This document shows, in pieces, positions 7,958-15,816 of a stretch of 43,510 bases of DNA. Source of the DNA: a virus; the IMG/VR virus record IMGVR_UViG_3300046557_000335, positions 1 to 43,510 of that record; one strand, written 5' to 3'. The notes beneath the pieces are model-generated. The model did no database searches. It worked only from the letters and a program-made list of their open reading frames with translations, and had not been told where the DNA came from. The stretch's first letter is position 1; every line of letters starts with the position of its first letter. The position numbers were made by a program, and so were the translations under genes.

Positions 7958-8514
7958 TCATCAACACGACGTTCCGCGCCGCTCCATGGGCGGACGTCCT
8001 GTATGCATGCGATGAAGTCTGGTGGTTGCGTTATTTTTCGGACGTAGCCACCGGATTCAAGGGCGAGTGCTGGACGGTATCCGAGGGCGCGCGCGAACGC
8101 TTCGGCCTCAACTGGGTGTTTGGCCGGGATCAACCCGGCCTGAGCTCGCAGCCGGATTCAATCCATACCGGCAAGAGCTCTGGCTACCAGGCAATAGGCC
8201 TGTCATACATCTTCGGGGCGTCGCGCATCATCCTTTTGGGCTATGACTGCCAGGACAGCGGCGGGCGGCGTCACTGGCACGGCGACCATCCTCCAGGACT
8301 GGCGAATGGCGGGGAGGGGCGTTACGGCAAGTGGGCGCGGGAGTTCGCGCGGCTCGCCGTTGGGCTGGCCGGCACGCAATGCAAAGTCTTGAACGCCAGC
8401 CGGCGGACTGCGCTACGATGTTTCCAGCGCGTCACGCTGGAAACCGCACTATATGAAAACGAAAAACGAACTCAGGTCGAGGCATTGGATCAGCTGCGAG
8501 GACCGAAAGCCTGA
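7753..8514 (+). CDS. DUF115/MptE-like putative glycosyltransferase, probably made by -1 frameshift
   Basis: This frame encodes a phage DUF115/MptE-like domain. The nucleotide-binding motif IIGSGPSL lies at about 7837-7860, followed by VVVINTTFRAAPWADVLYACDEVWW, then HTGKSSGYQAIGLSYIFGASRIILLGYD and a closing NASRRTALRCFQRVTLE segment. The frame is open from 7642 but has no standard start codon until a TTG at 8026, which would delete the nucleotide-binding half. The GGGAAAC site would yield a 325-residue fusion with the 7538 product. The alternatives are a non-standard ATT/ATC start or a sequencing indel. A 25-residue low-complexity insertion separates the first motif from the next strand. A paralogue lies at 12459. 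Family members are linked to sugar or nucleotide transfer; the substrate here is unknown. Confidence 0.72.
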   Translation, partial: RGGRSEAGERFGRAWGRWQGDHVCIIGSGPSLQTDDVEAVKRWRAGGQADTAAEEESGPISRPARRVVVINTTFRAAPWADVLYACDEVWWLRYFSDVATGFKGECWTVSEGARERFGLNWVFGRDQPGLSSQPDSIHTGKSSGYQAIGLSYIFGASRIILLGYDCQDSGGRRHWHGDHPPGLANGGEGRYGKWAREFARLAVGLAGTQCKVLNASRRTALRCFQRVTLETALYENEKRTQVEALDQLRGPKA

Positions 8515-9241
8515 GAAAATCCGCAGCGTTTTGATGTGGATCGTCGGCTACGATCCGCCCCGACCTGGCGGCTACGAGGCGGGCGCCGAGGTTGGCATAT
8601 GGAATGACGTTCGGGGCCGTTGGCAGGTATCCGCCGGCGACGAGGATACGGACGTCCAGGTCACCCACTGGATGGAAGTTCCGGATCCGCCGGCGAGCTC
8701 GAGCGACGAGCTGCCACGGCTAAACGCTTTGATGGCCGTCGACCCGTTCGCGGTCGCTCTCGCGTTGGCGATGGGTTATTGCCCGAACTGCGATGCCGAC
8801 GAACTGCACAGCGCCTCGCTCGAGCAAGTCGCAGGCCGCGGCAAGGAAGGCGTTTCGTGCTGTGCATGCAACTGGTCGATCGCCTACGACACATTGAGGG
8901 CTGCGGGTGCTGCGCATCACGAACTCTTGGTCGCAACTCAGGTTGGCCGAGCTGCGGACGTAGGTTCTTTACGTCTCTTCGGCGACGACAGGTCAACGTC
9001 CAAACAATCGATCGAGCTCAAACTGCGCGTCGACGCCCGCGAAGTGATCGCGGCACTCGAGAGAATAAAATCGCATCTCGAGCCGCTATGCGATCCGACG
9101 CCGATTGGATATGTCGCGCGCGAGGTGGCGTCGGGCCACGTCGTTCGTGACTTCGCATTGCCTGGCCAACAGCACGAACTCGCCGAAGGATTCGAGTGGA
9201 TGGCGGTCTATGTGGTCGCAAGATCGGAACAGCGGGGCTAA
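8453..9241 (+). CDS. DUF551-like protein with zinc-ribbon-like cysteines
   Basis: A 262-residue protein. The N-terminal part (about 30-85) fits the DUF551 pattern of phage proteins: WIVGYDPPRPG, then a strand, ending VTHWMEVPDPP. A middle segment holds CPNC (near 106-109) and CCAC (near 135-138), likely a zinc ribbon. The rest is a mixed helix/strand region without a recognised family. The ATG lies inside the end of the DUF115 frame (62-base overlap). Its place among sugar-transfer genes may be incidental, because DUF551 proteins are usually early phage genes. Function unknown. Confidence 0.72.
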   Translation: MKTKNELRSRHWISCEDRKPEKIRSVLMWIVGYDPPRPGGYEAGAEVGIWNDVRGRWQVSAGDEDTDVQVTHWMEVPDPPASSSDELPRLNALMAVDPFAVALALAMGYCPNCDADELHSASLEQVAGRGKEGVSCCACNWSIAYDTLRAAGAAHHELLVATQVGRAADVGSLRLFGDDRSTSKQSIELKLRVDAREVIAALERIKSHLEPLCDPTPIGYVAREVASGHVVRDFALPGQQHELAEGFEWMAVYVVARSEQRG

Positions 9242-9244
9242 GTT

Positions 9245-9496
9245 ATGAGCGTGTACCTGGTGCGCGTCACTCATCAAGACGACGATCCCAAGAGCGCCTG
9301 GTCATACTTTGTTCAAGCTGCGAGCATCGCGAACGCCTGCAAAGGTGCGATCGATGCGCACTGTAAAATCAAAAACGCTGAGTGGGAGGAGGATGATCGG
9401 CTTGACGCCGCCGACTTCGAGGTTACTTTCATCGAAGTGCAGCGTGAAGTCGTGGCATTGGTAGTGGTCGATGAGCCGGCGCCGGGTGGTTCATGA
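9245..9496 (+). CDS. Small acidic protein of unknown function
   Basis: An 83-residue acidic protein (MSVYLVRVTHQDDD start) predicted by eye as beta-alpha-beta with a conserved-looking WSYFVQAASIANACKGAI helix. It starts three bases after the previous stop, and its own stop overlaps the next ATG, so it sits in a coupled chain. Nothing points to a specific activity. Confidence 0.65.
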   Translation: MSVYLVRVTHQDDDPKSAWSYFVQAASIANACKGAIDAHCKIKNAEWEEDDRLDAADFEVTFIEVQREVVALVVVDEPAPGGS

Positions 9497-10116
9497 CGTT
9501 GGCGGTCGAGGGAATTAGTTACCGGGAAGATCTCGAAGCGTGGTGGCCGCTCTATGATCATGCGCCAGTGAAATGCATGCAGTTCGTGCGACGTGGCTTG
9601 CCTGCGATCGATGTCGTCGCAGGCTTATGCAAGCGACGTCGCGAATGCGTGCAGGCCGGCGGGCATGCCGGCTTTTGGCCGAAGTCGCTCGCGAAATATT
9701 TTCAGCACGTCCACACGTTCGAGCCGGAGGCCGCGCTATTCCAATGCATGCGCCTCAACTGTAAGCAGGCGAACGTTGCGATGTATCAGATCGGGTTGGG
9801 CGCGGCGGCCGGTACCGCTCGTTTTCGCTCACATATCAGCGCAGGCAGTTGGCGCGTGGACGATGCCGGCGATCGTGAGATCAGCATGACGACGATCGAC
9901 TCACTCAACCTGACGCGATGCGATGCCATTCTTCTGGATATCGAAGGCCACGAGGTTCACGCACTCGAAGGCGCTCGGCAAACCGTCGATAGATCGTCGC
10001 CGATTATTCTCTGCGAACTCTTGCCGCGATCGCGCGATGCAATCGAGGCCTGGCTGCTCGCCGCCGGATATCGACGGGCGTCGACGTTTGGCCGCGACGG
10101 CGTTTACGCGCGATGA
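9493..10116 (+). CDS. FkbM-family methyltransferase
   Basis: A 207-residue protein matching the FkbM/Methyltransf_21 family of SAM-dependent O-methyltransferases, which often act on sugars or glycans. Visible marks are the glycine motif region AGGHAGFWPKSLAKYF (about 55-70), HTFEPEAALFQCMRLNC with the acidic residue that binds the SAM ribose, AGSWRV, and the characteristic MTTIDSL followed by DAILLDIEGHEVHALEGA. Its neighbours are glycosyltransferase-like genes, which supports glycan O-methylation as its role. ATGA overlaps on both sides imply coupled translation. Confidence 0.82.
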   Translation: MTLAVEGISYREDLEAWWPLYDHAPVKCMQFVRRGLPAIDVVAGLCKRRRECVQAGGHAGFWPKSLAKYFQHVHTFEPEAALFQCMRLNCKQANVAMYQIGLGAAAGTARFRSHISAGSWRVDDAGDREISMTTIDSLNLTRCDAILLDIEGHEVHALEGARQTVDRSSPIILCELLPRSRDAIEAWLLAAGYRRASTFGRDGVYAR

Positions 10117-11261
10117 GAACGCCAGCGACATTGAGTGAAGCAGAGACGCTCGGGCATGCCGCCGGTGGGAGAAGCATCGCGCGGTTCGGCGACGGCGAGT
10201 TGCGCCTGGCCGTCGGTTCCGGTTGCTCGAGCCAGGTCGCAGATAAGGATCTGGCCGCCGAGCTCGTGGGGATTCTCACGCGACCAAGCAACGTGCTGCC
10301 GTGTATCCCAAACTTTCAGAAGACGCCGAACAGAAAGACCTGGGACCGCTACGCCGCGGGCAACTTCGCGCGGCTCTATGCGCTGAAGATCTACGGCAGT
10401 TCGTTTATCACCAGGCCGGACAATGCGCCGTGGATCGATAACGACGAGTACTGGCGATCGGTCGAACGATTGTGGGAAGGCAAGGACGTCGTGCTGGTGT
10501 CGGGCGATTCGAAGAGCTTGCGCGCCGAGCAGATTGCGGAGACGGCGCGATCCGTGCGAGTGGTCACCGGGCCGCGCACGAATGCGTATGCCGTCGTCGA
10601 TAGGCTGGAGGAGGAGATTGCCGCGCCGGCGGGCGTGGTGATTCTCTGTCTCGGCGCGGCCGCCACCGTGCTGGCGGCGCGCCTAGCGCATTGTGGTGTG
10701 CACGCCCTCGACCTGGGCCATATCGGCATGTTTATGCGTCACGCCGGCGCCTTCAGGTTTTCGCGCGATGATTTGGCGAGCGAACTTTTCCGCCGCAGCG
10801 CTCTTCCGTGGAGAAAATTTAGCACGCCGATCGGGGCCGACGAGACCGCGAACACTATTGCCAGTTTCGCCGTGTATCAGCTGGGCGCGACTTCGATTCT
10901 GGACTACGGCGCCGGTTCCGGCTGGCTGGCTCACAATTTTGGCGTGAAATTTCCGTCGGCCGGGCCGCGTGTGATCAACTTCGATCTGCTCGACGAGCTC
11001 ATGCCGAAGCCGGCGGATGTAGTTGTCGGCGTCGACTTGCTGAACTACTGCGAGCCGGACAAGCGCGCGGCCGTATTCCAGCACATGTGTTTGCTCGCGA
11101 AGCGCGGCGTCTATCTCGAGCACTATGACCAATTCGGCCGCATCGCTGAAATTGTGATGCACTACGTACGTGGACAGTCCGAAAAATGGGAAGCACGGAT
11201 CTCCACGGAAACAACAAACAGGCAGAGAATATGGCTCACAAGACGAGGCGGGACGCGCTGA
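10113..11261 (+). CDS. GT-D-fold glycosyltransferase fused to a SAM methyltransferase domain
   Basis: A 382-residue, two-domain protein. Residues 15 to about 215 resemble the GT-D (DUF1792-like) glycosyltransferase fold. They show ARFGDGE with the putative metal/nucleotide-sugar acidic residues at 27-29, the PWIDNDEYW segment and a closing LDLGHIGMF. Residues about 250-375 are a class I methyltransferase with SAM motif LDYGAGSGWL (263-272) and a GVDLLNY motif. One chain could transfer and then methylate a sugar. It overlaps the preceding gene as ATGA and the next methyltransferase by 31 bases. Confidence 0.78.
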   Translation: MRTPATLSEAETLGHAAGGRSIARFGDGELRLAVGSGCSSQVADKDLAAELVGILTRPSNVLPCIPNFQKTPNRKTWDRYAAGNFARLYALKIYGSSFITRPDNAPWIDNDEYWRSVERLWEGKDVVLVSGDSKSLRAEQIAETARSVRVVTGPRTNAYAVVDRLEEEIAAPAGVVILCLGAAATVLAARLAHCGVHALDLGHIGMFMRHAGAFRFSRDDLASELFRRSALPWRKFSTPIGADETANTIASFAVYQLGATSILDYGAGSGWLAHNFGVKFPSAGPRVINFDLLDELMPKPADVVVGVDLLNYCEPDKRAAVFQHMCLLAKRGVYLEHYDQFGRIAEIVMHYVRGQSEKWEARISTETTNRQRIWLTRRGGTR

Positions 11262-11797
11262 TTTCACCGGGGAACGTTGAGCAATACCGACAGCTACACG
11301 CCAGGCCGAAAGGCTTCGGCCGCGACGGCGCCAAGCACGCCATGCAGATCATCGGCTGGGCGTACGAACTCAAAGCGCGGTCGATCCTGGACTACGGCTG
11401 CGGTGCCGGCGCGCTGAAGCCGGAACTCCGGCGGCTCGGTTGGCGCGGCCAGGTTCACGAATACGATCCCGCGGTACCAGGCAAGGAAGGCAGGCCGCCG
11501 GCATGTGATGTAGTTGCGTGCACCGACGTGCTCGAGCACGTCGAAGCGGACAAATTAAACGCAGTGCTGCGCGACATCGAGATCTTGAGTTCGCGCGGCG
11601 CGTACCTGGCGATCGCTACGCGGCCGGCGAATGCTCGGCTACCGGATGGGCGCAACGCTCACCTCATCGTCGAACCGCCGGCGTGGTGGTCGACCAAGCT
11701 CTGGTTCCGCGGCTGGGTAATCAATAACGAAAAGTCGATCGAAGGGCGCGAGGTGTGCTTCTGGCTGCTACCGCCTAATTTTCCGGAGGCGGCATGA
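11231..11797 (+). CDS. Class I SAM-dependent methyltransferase
   Basis: A 188-residue protein with SAM motif LDYGCGAGAL at about 53-62, followed by VHEYDPAVPGKEGRPPACDVVACTDVLEHVE, the acidic and post-motif pattern of small phage methyltransferases. The ATG at 11231 was chosen over an upstream GTG at 11186 because it has a nearby AGGCAGAG and because similar proteins start close to this point. It sits between other methyltransferases in a coupled run. The substrate is unknown; a glycan intermediate is the contextual guess. Confidence 0.8.
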   Translation: MAHKTRRDALISPGNVEQYRQLHARPKGFGRDGAKHAMQIIGWAYELKARSILDYGCGAGALKPELRRLGWRGQVHEYDPAVPGKEGRPPACDVVACTDVLEHVEADKLNAVLRDIEILSSRGAYLAIATRPANARLPDGRNAHLIVEPPAWWSTKLWFRGWVINNEKSIEGREVCFWLLPPNFPEAA

Positions 11798-12462
11798 ACT
11801 TCAAGATCGAAGTCGACGACGACGCATTTCAATACCTGCGCCTGCAGCGGGGAAGCCTGGACAAGTTCGCCGGCGATCGCGGGCTCTGGCACAACCGTTA
11901 CGAGAGCGATTTGCGCCGCAACTTCGAGAACATCGCGCCGTTCCTTCCGGAGCGTTGCTGGGGCATGCTCGATATTGGAAGCGGTCTCGGCGGAATCGAC
12001 GTACTGCTGAGCCGTCATTATTCGTCGAAACAAGCGCCGGTCGATCGCGTGCACAACGGCTGGCCGTACGTCCATCTTCTCGACGGCGTTGACGATCCAC
12101 CCGAAATGAAGCTGCATCGCGAAACCTTCAACAGCATGAAGGTCGCCAAGGATTTCCAGCTGGTGAACGGCTTGCCGTCCGTTCGCTTCGGTTACTTCGC
12201 GCCGAGCAGTCACTTCTTCCCGCGGCCTTACGATCTGGTGCTGAGCTTCGGCAGCTGGTGTTTTCACTACGAGCCGGATATCTATTTGCCGCGCCTGCTG
12301 AGCGCCGGCGGGTTGCACGGTGAATCCGTGGTCATCGTCGACGTGCGCGACAGCAAGACGGAATGGTTCGAACAACTCGAGCGCCGCTTTCAGCGTGTGG
12401 CCACGATCGCGACGAAGCCGAAGTGGACGCGTTGCGTATACCAGCTGCGCACGGATACATGA
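11794..12462 (+). CDS. Class I SAM-dependent methyltransferase-like protein
   Basis: A 222-residue protein with the SAM-binding motif LDIGSGLGGID at about 59-69 and the later DLVLSFGSWCFHYEP segment typical of motif IV/V in phage methyltransferases of this type. It is the third methyltransferase in the island, after the FkbM gene and the one at 11231, or the fourth counting the fused domain. ATGA overlaps occur at both ends. Substrate unknown. Confidence 0.78.
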   Translation: MNFKIEVDDDAFQYLRLQRGSLDKFAGDRGLWHNRYESDLRRNFENIAPFLPERCWGMLDIGSGLGGIDVLLSRHYSSKQAPVDRVHNGWPYVHLLDGVDDPPEMKLHRETFNSMKVAKDFQLVNGLPSVRFGYFAPSSHFFPRPYDLVLSFGSWCFHYEPDIYLPRLLSAGGLHGESVVIVDVRDSKTEWFEQLERRFQRVATIATKPKWTRCVYQLRTDT

Positions 12463-13094
12463 ACGCGGCCGCCGCCGAGCTCGAGCTCACGATCGTCGCC
12501 GGCGGCTGGTCAGTGCGAGCGGTCGACCTGACTCGATTGCGCGGCCAGGTGATCGCAGTCAACGAAGCCGCCGTGCTTTTGCCGCGTTGGGATTACGCGG
12601 TGTCGATGGACCGGCTATGGACCGAGCACCGAATTGACCACGTGATATCGCGCAGCGCCGAGCATCTGCCGCGGCCCGAGATCTGGTTGCGTCGTTCGGC
12701 TGTGCAAAATCTCAACGTTACGAGCTGGCCGTGGGTGAAGGTGTTCGCCTGCGATCATCTGTCGTCGATCTTCACGTCGAAGCCTCTGGCGCTCAACGGT
12801 CGAAATTCGGGATTCTGCGCGCTCAACCTGGCGTGGAAGCTCAGGCCACGTCGGCTCTATTTGCTCGGCTTCGATATGGTGCGATCGCCTAGAGGCGAGA
12901 CCTACTGGCACGAGCCGTATTCGTGGGGTTCACCTACCGGCGGCACCAGCGACGGCAAATACGAGTCCTGGGCCGCTAGCTTCAAAGGTGCGTCGACGTC
13001 GTTCCGCCGTATCTCTTGCGAGGTAATGAACGTCTCGCCGGCGTCGGCGATCGCCGAGTTCAAAAAAATCACTCCGGAGGAGTACTACCGATGA
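12459..13094 (+). CDS. DUF115/MptE-like putative glycosyltransferase, second copy
   Basis: A 211-residue protein with the same architecture as the domain at 7753: TIVAGGWSVRAVDLTRLRG at the nucleotide-binding position, a strand VIAVNEAAVLLPRWDYAVSMDRLW, NGRNSGFCALNLAWKLRPRRLYLLGFDM, and a short closing region. The usual GSGPS loop is replaced by AGGWS, so the binding loop has diverged. It starts ATGA-coupled to the preceding methyltransferase, unlike the first copy, which has no normal start. Probably a sugar- or nucleotide-transferring enzyme; the function is inferred from family and neighbours only. Confidence 0.75.
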   Translation: MNAAAAELELTIVAGGWSVRAVDLTRLRGQVIAVNEAAVLLPRWDYAVSMDRLWTEHRIDHVISRSAEHLPRPEIWLRRSAVQNLNVTSWPWVKVFACDHLSSIFTSKPLALNGRNSGFCALNLAWKLRPRRLYLLGFDMVRSPRGETYWHEPYSWGSPTGGTSDGKYESWAASFKGASTSFRRISCEVMNVSPASAIAEFKKITPEEYYR

Positions 13095-13831
13095 CGGCGC
13101 GACAGTTCACGCTGGTGATGGCCTATTACGAAAACCCGTGCATGCTGGTCGAACAGTTTGCGCACCTTCGCCGACTAGGCGACAACTTGGGTCCCAATCT
13201 ACACGTACGGATCGTCGACGACGGTTCGCCAGAATCGCCGGCCATCGATCAATGCTGCGGAATGTTCACTCGAAACTACGGATTGGGCGGCCTGGGTTCC
13301 TTCGAGACGTGGCGCATGCAAGTCGACGTGCGATGGAACCAGGACGCGTGCCGCAATGTGGGCGTGCGCGAATCGCCGACCGACTGGATCTTGCTCACCG
13401 ACATGGACCATGTAGTACCGCCGGAGACGTGGCGCGCCTTGATGTTGGGCAAGCTGCGCGAGGACACCGTCTATCGCTTCTCGAGGAAGACGGCGCCTGA
13501 GCTCGAGGAGTACAAGCCGCATCCCAACAGCTGGGCGTTGACGAAGGAGATGTACTGGCGGATCGGCGGCTATGACGAAGCGCTCGCCGGCCACTATGGA
13601 ACGGACGGCGACTTCCTCGTGCGTGCTCGACGCGTCGCCGGCGAGCCGGTGCAATTGAAGGAATGGCTGGTGCGCTATCCCCGCGAGGTGATCTCGGACG
13701 CGAGCACGCGCACGCTCGAGCGGAAGACGCCGGAAGACAAGAGCGCGGTGGCGAAGATCATCGCGGCGCGCTCGAGCATCCCGGATTGGGCGCCGATCCA
13801 CTTCAGTTTTCCGTGCGTCAGGGTGCTGTGA
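13091..13831 (+). CDS. GT-A-fold (GT2-like) glycosyltransferase
   Basis: A 246-residue protein with family 2-like features: a first strand QFTLVMAYYENP, RIVDDGSPE near 39-47, the metal-binding DxD in TDMDH (D104, D106), and IGGYDEALAGHYGTDGDFLVRA, which places the catalytic acidic residue. The ATG at 13091 has GGAGG 11-17 bases upstream and overlaps the previous stop as ATGA; the longer frame from 13016 is not needed. It likely uses a nucleotide-sugar donor in the cytoplasm. The acceptor could be a virion protein or a host or phage glycan. Confidence 0.85.
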   Translation: MTARQFTLVMAYYENPCMLVEQFAHLRRLGDNLGPNLHVRIVDDGSPESPAIDQCCGMFTRNYGLGGLGSFETWRMQVDVRWNQDACRNVGVRESPTDWILLTDMDHVVPPETWRALMLGKLREDTVYRFSRKTAPELEEYKPHPNSWALTKEMYWRIGGYDEALAGHYGTDGDFLVRARRVAGEPVQLKEWLVRYPREVISDASTRTLERKTPEDKSAVAKIIAARSSIPDWAPIHFSFPCVRVL

Positions 13832-14538
13832 TGCGCGAGTTCGTGACATTCAAGTGGAAGCCGGATCGAAACTATCGATCGACCTACGGCCCCGAGACTG
13901 TCAACACGCTCAACAGCATGCTCGGCCGCCATTTTCACGCGCCCTTCCGGCTCACCTGCATAACCGACGACCCGGCCGGTATCTCGAGCGAGGTGCGTGT
14001 GCTGCCGCTGTGGCTTGACCACAGCACGCTTCCCAGTCCGCACGGCAACGGCTATCCGTCCTGCTATCGCCGGCTGCGGCTCTTTGGCCATGACGCCGGC
14101 GAGATCATCGGGCCGTCGTTCGTGGTGCTCGACCTGGATACGGTGATCACCGCGGACATCACGGACACCGTCGCAGACAACTGCGACTTCCGAATTTGGG
14201 GAGACACGGCAAAGGGCACGCCATACAACGGAAGTCTCTGGCAACTGCGCGCCGGCGCCAGGCGCAAGGTATGGGACGACTTCGATCCCGTGGAGTCGCC
14301 GCGCAAGTCGCTGGCGTTCGGTTATATCGGTAGCGACCAGGGATGGATCGCCGCTTGTCTCGGTCCGAACGAGCTCAAGTGGGGTACGCGCGATGGTGTA
14401 TATTCCTTTCGAAACCATATCCAGCGGCAGGGCTATTTGCTGCCGGCAAATGCGCGAGTCGTGATCTTCCACGGCGCGGTCGATCCCTGGAGTCCGCAGG
14501 CGCAACGGTTGGGGTGGGTACGCAAGCACTATCGTTGA
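13831..14538 (+). CDS. Putative glycosyltransferase (GT-A fold, DxD)
   Basis: A 235-residue protein with an N-terminal beta-alpha start (REFVTFKWKPDRNY), LTCITDDP, YRRLRLFG and a DxD motif in VVLDLDTVI (D101, D103). The pattern resembles the glycosyltransferase-like proteins next to GT2 genes in many phages. It closes the island; its start overlaps the preceding stop by one base, and the connector gene follows 13 bases later. Metal-dependent sugar transfer is likely. Donor and acceptor are not deducible. Confidence 0.78.
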   Translation: MREFVTFKWKPDRNYRSTYGPETVNTLNSMLGRHFHAPFRLTCITDDPAGISSEVRVLPLWLDHSTLPSPHGNGYPSCYRRLRLFGHDAGEIIGPSFVVLDLDTVITADITDTVADNCDFRIWGDTAKGTPYNGSLWQLRAGARRKVWDDFDPVESPRKSLAFGYIGSDQGWIAACLGPNELKWGTRDGVYSFRNHIQRQGYLLPANARVVIFHGAVDPWSPQAQRLGWVRKHYR

Positions 14539-14551
14539 CGGCGGGCGCGCG

Positions 14552-14860
14552 ATGTACGTGACAACGGAAGAGGCCAAGAAGTACTGCGGCATCTATCACG
14601 CCGAGCGTGACCAGCAGATCGCATTGATGATTGACGCCGCCGAGCGGCACGCGCAGAACTTCCTCGACCACGATCTGAAAGAGTCGACGGTGCCGAGCTC
14701 CAACAGTCCACCGGATCTGGATCTCGAGTTGCTGCCGAACGTGAAGCTCTGCGTGCTCGAGCACATCGCGATGTGGCTGAAAGACCCTGGCGGCAAGCAT
14801 GAAGCCTCACCACAGATTTTGCAGATGTTGCATTTCGAGCGGACCGGCCTGGGCGTATGA
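14552..14860 (+). CDS. Head-tail connector, gp6-like (DNA packaging adaptor)
   Basis: A 102-residue protein resembling the HK97 gp6/phage_connect_1 family: MYVTTEEAKKYCGI with DQQIALMIDAAERHAQNFL, and a central helix LPNVKLCVLEHIAMWL. Such proteins form the ring under the portal that begins the neck. It marks the return of the standard structural order after the glycosyltransferase island. The stop overlaps the next small gene as ATGA. Confidence 0.85.
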   Translation: MYVTTEEAKKYCGIYHAERDQQIALMIDAAERHAQNFLDHDLKESTVPSSNSPPDLDLELLPNVKLCVLEHIAMWLKDPGGKHEASPQILQMLHFERTGLGV

Positions 14861-15012
14861 GTGACTTCGTGCCATGCCGGCCGTGCGCCAAGGCGCGGAG
14901 CGTGATGCCGAAGAAAGTGCGCGATCGGCTCGAGCAAGTCGAACGCGGAATCCAAGAGGCGAGAAAACGTCGTGCCCTTCAGCCTAAATCTCCCGCACGT
15001 CGTAACAATTGA
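14857..15012 (+). CDS. Small basic protein with a CxxC motif
   Basis: A 51-residue ORF, ATGA-coupled to the connector and overlapping the head-closure gene by 41 bases. It has CRPC at residues 7-10 and then a Lys/Arg-rich helix. Similar tiny basic proteins occur between connector genes in other phages. No function can be assigned. The overlap on both sides is compact, as real genes here are, but a chance ORF is possible. Confidence 0.5.
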   Translation: MSDFVPCRPCAKARSVMPKKVRDRLEQVERGIQEARKRRALQPKSPARRNN

Positions 15013-15358
15013 GCGCCGCTCGGTCGCTCAAGATCCTGACACCGGCCAGGAAACCGAAACGTGGGCGACGCTCAGCGGCTTCGCCAAGATCCCGGCCGAA
15101 GTGTTGCCAGGTCGCGCCGCCGAGTTTTTCGCCGCCGCCCAGGTGCAGTCGACCGGCGACGCCATGATCCGCATCTGGTATCAGCCGGGCCTGGACACCA
15201 AGATGCGCGTGGTTCATCACGTGCGGCCAGGGATCGACGAGTATTACGACGTCGTCGGCCTGGTGCCTTTCCAGTATCAGCAGCGTGAGTTGCGAATCAT
15301 GGCACTGCGCCGCGATGCCGAGGGCTTCCGCCGTGGCACCGATCTTGTGAACGCGTAA
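14972..15358 (+). CDS. Head closure / head-tail joining protein
   Basis: A 128-residue protein from a GTG at 14972. It fits the Phage_H_T_join family (SPP1 gp16-like head closure): VVTIERRSVAQDPDTGQETETW, FAKIPAEVLPGRAAEFFAAAQ, a RIWYQPGLDTKMRV strand and YYDVVGLVPFQYQQRELRIMA near the end. It would seal the packaged head and offer the tail attachment surface. It follows the connector in the expected order. Confidence 0.88.
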   Translation: MPFSLNLPHVVTIERRSVAQDPDTGQETETWATLSGFAKIPAEVLPGRAAEFFAAAQVQSTGDAMIRIWYQPGLDTKMRVVHHVRPGIDEYYDVVGLVPFQYQQRELRIMALRRDAEGFRRGTDLVNA

Positions 15359-15363
15359 CACCC

Positions 15364-15813
15364 ATGGCCAGCGAACTCGAAGGCGTCGCCGAGCTCACCG
15401 CGCAACTGTTGTCGCTTGGCGTCGCCGTCGCCACGCGCAACCTCAAGGCCACGGTGAAAGAGGCGATGCAGGAAGTCGAACACGGCGCGCGCTCGCGTAT
15501 CCCGATCGGTACGGTCGCACACCTGACCTATCGCGGCCGACTGGTCTCGCCTGGCTACGCCGCCGCGACGCTGCACATTGAGACCGGCTTGAGCAAGGTC
15601 GACGGTGCCGCATATGCGTTGCTTGGCGTCGGCCGTGAGGCGTTTTACGCGGTGCAGTTCGACGAGCTGGGCACCTCGAAGATGCAGGCGCAACCGTGGC
15701 TGCGGCCGGCCTTCGCAGAAGCCAAGGATCCGGCATTGCGCAAGCTCGCCGACTCATTGCGAAAGCGCGTCGAGCGCGCGGTCAAACGCCAGGCTGCGGC
15801 CGGCGGGGAGTAG
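15364..15813 (+). CDS. HK97 gp10-like neck/tail completion protein
   Basis: A 149-residue protein of the HK97-gp10 type: N-terminal LEGVAELTAQLLSLG with a helix ATVKEAMQEVEHGARSRIP, a central YALLGVGREAFYAVQFDELG and TSKMQAQPWLRPAFAEAKD, which is the diagnostic segment. These proteins join head and tail. It begins five bases after the head-closure stop and is followed by the DUF3168 gene, matching the usual order. Confidence 0.88.
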   Translation: MASELEGVAELTAQLLSLGVAVATRNLKATVKEAMQEVEHGARSRIPIGTVAHLTYRGRLVSPGYAAATLHIETGLSKVDGAAYALLGVGREAFYAVQFDELGTSKMQAQPWLRPAFAEAKDPALRKLADSLRKRVERAVKRQAAAGGE

Positions 15814-15816
15814 CGC

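Noticed and set aside
8026-8514. A TTG start at 8026 for the DUF115-like gene
   Set aside because: It would cut the domain after its nucleotide-binding half, which is clearly encoded upstream in the same frame.
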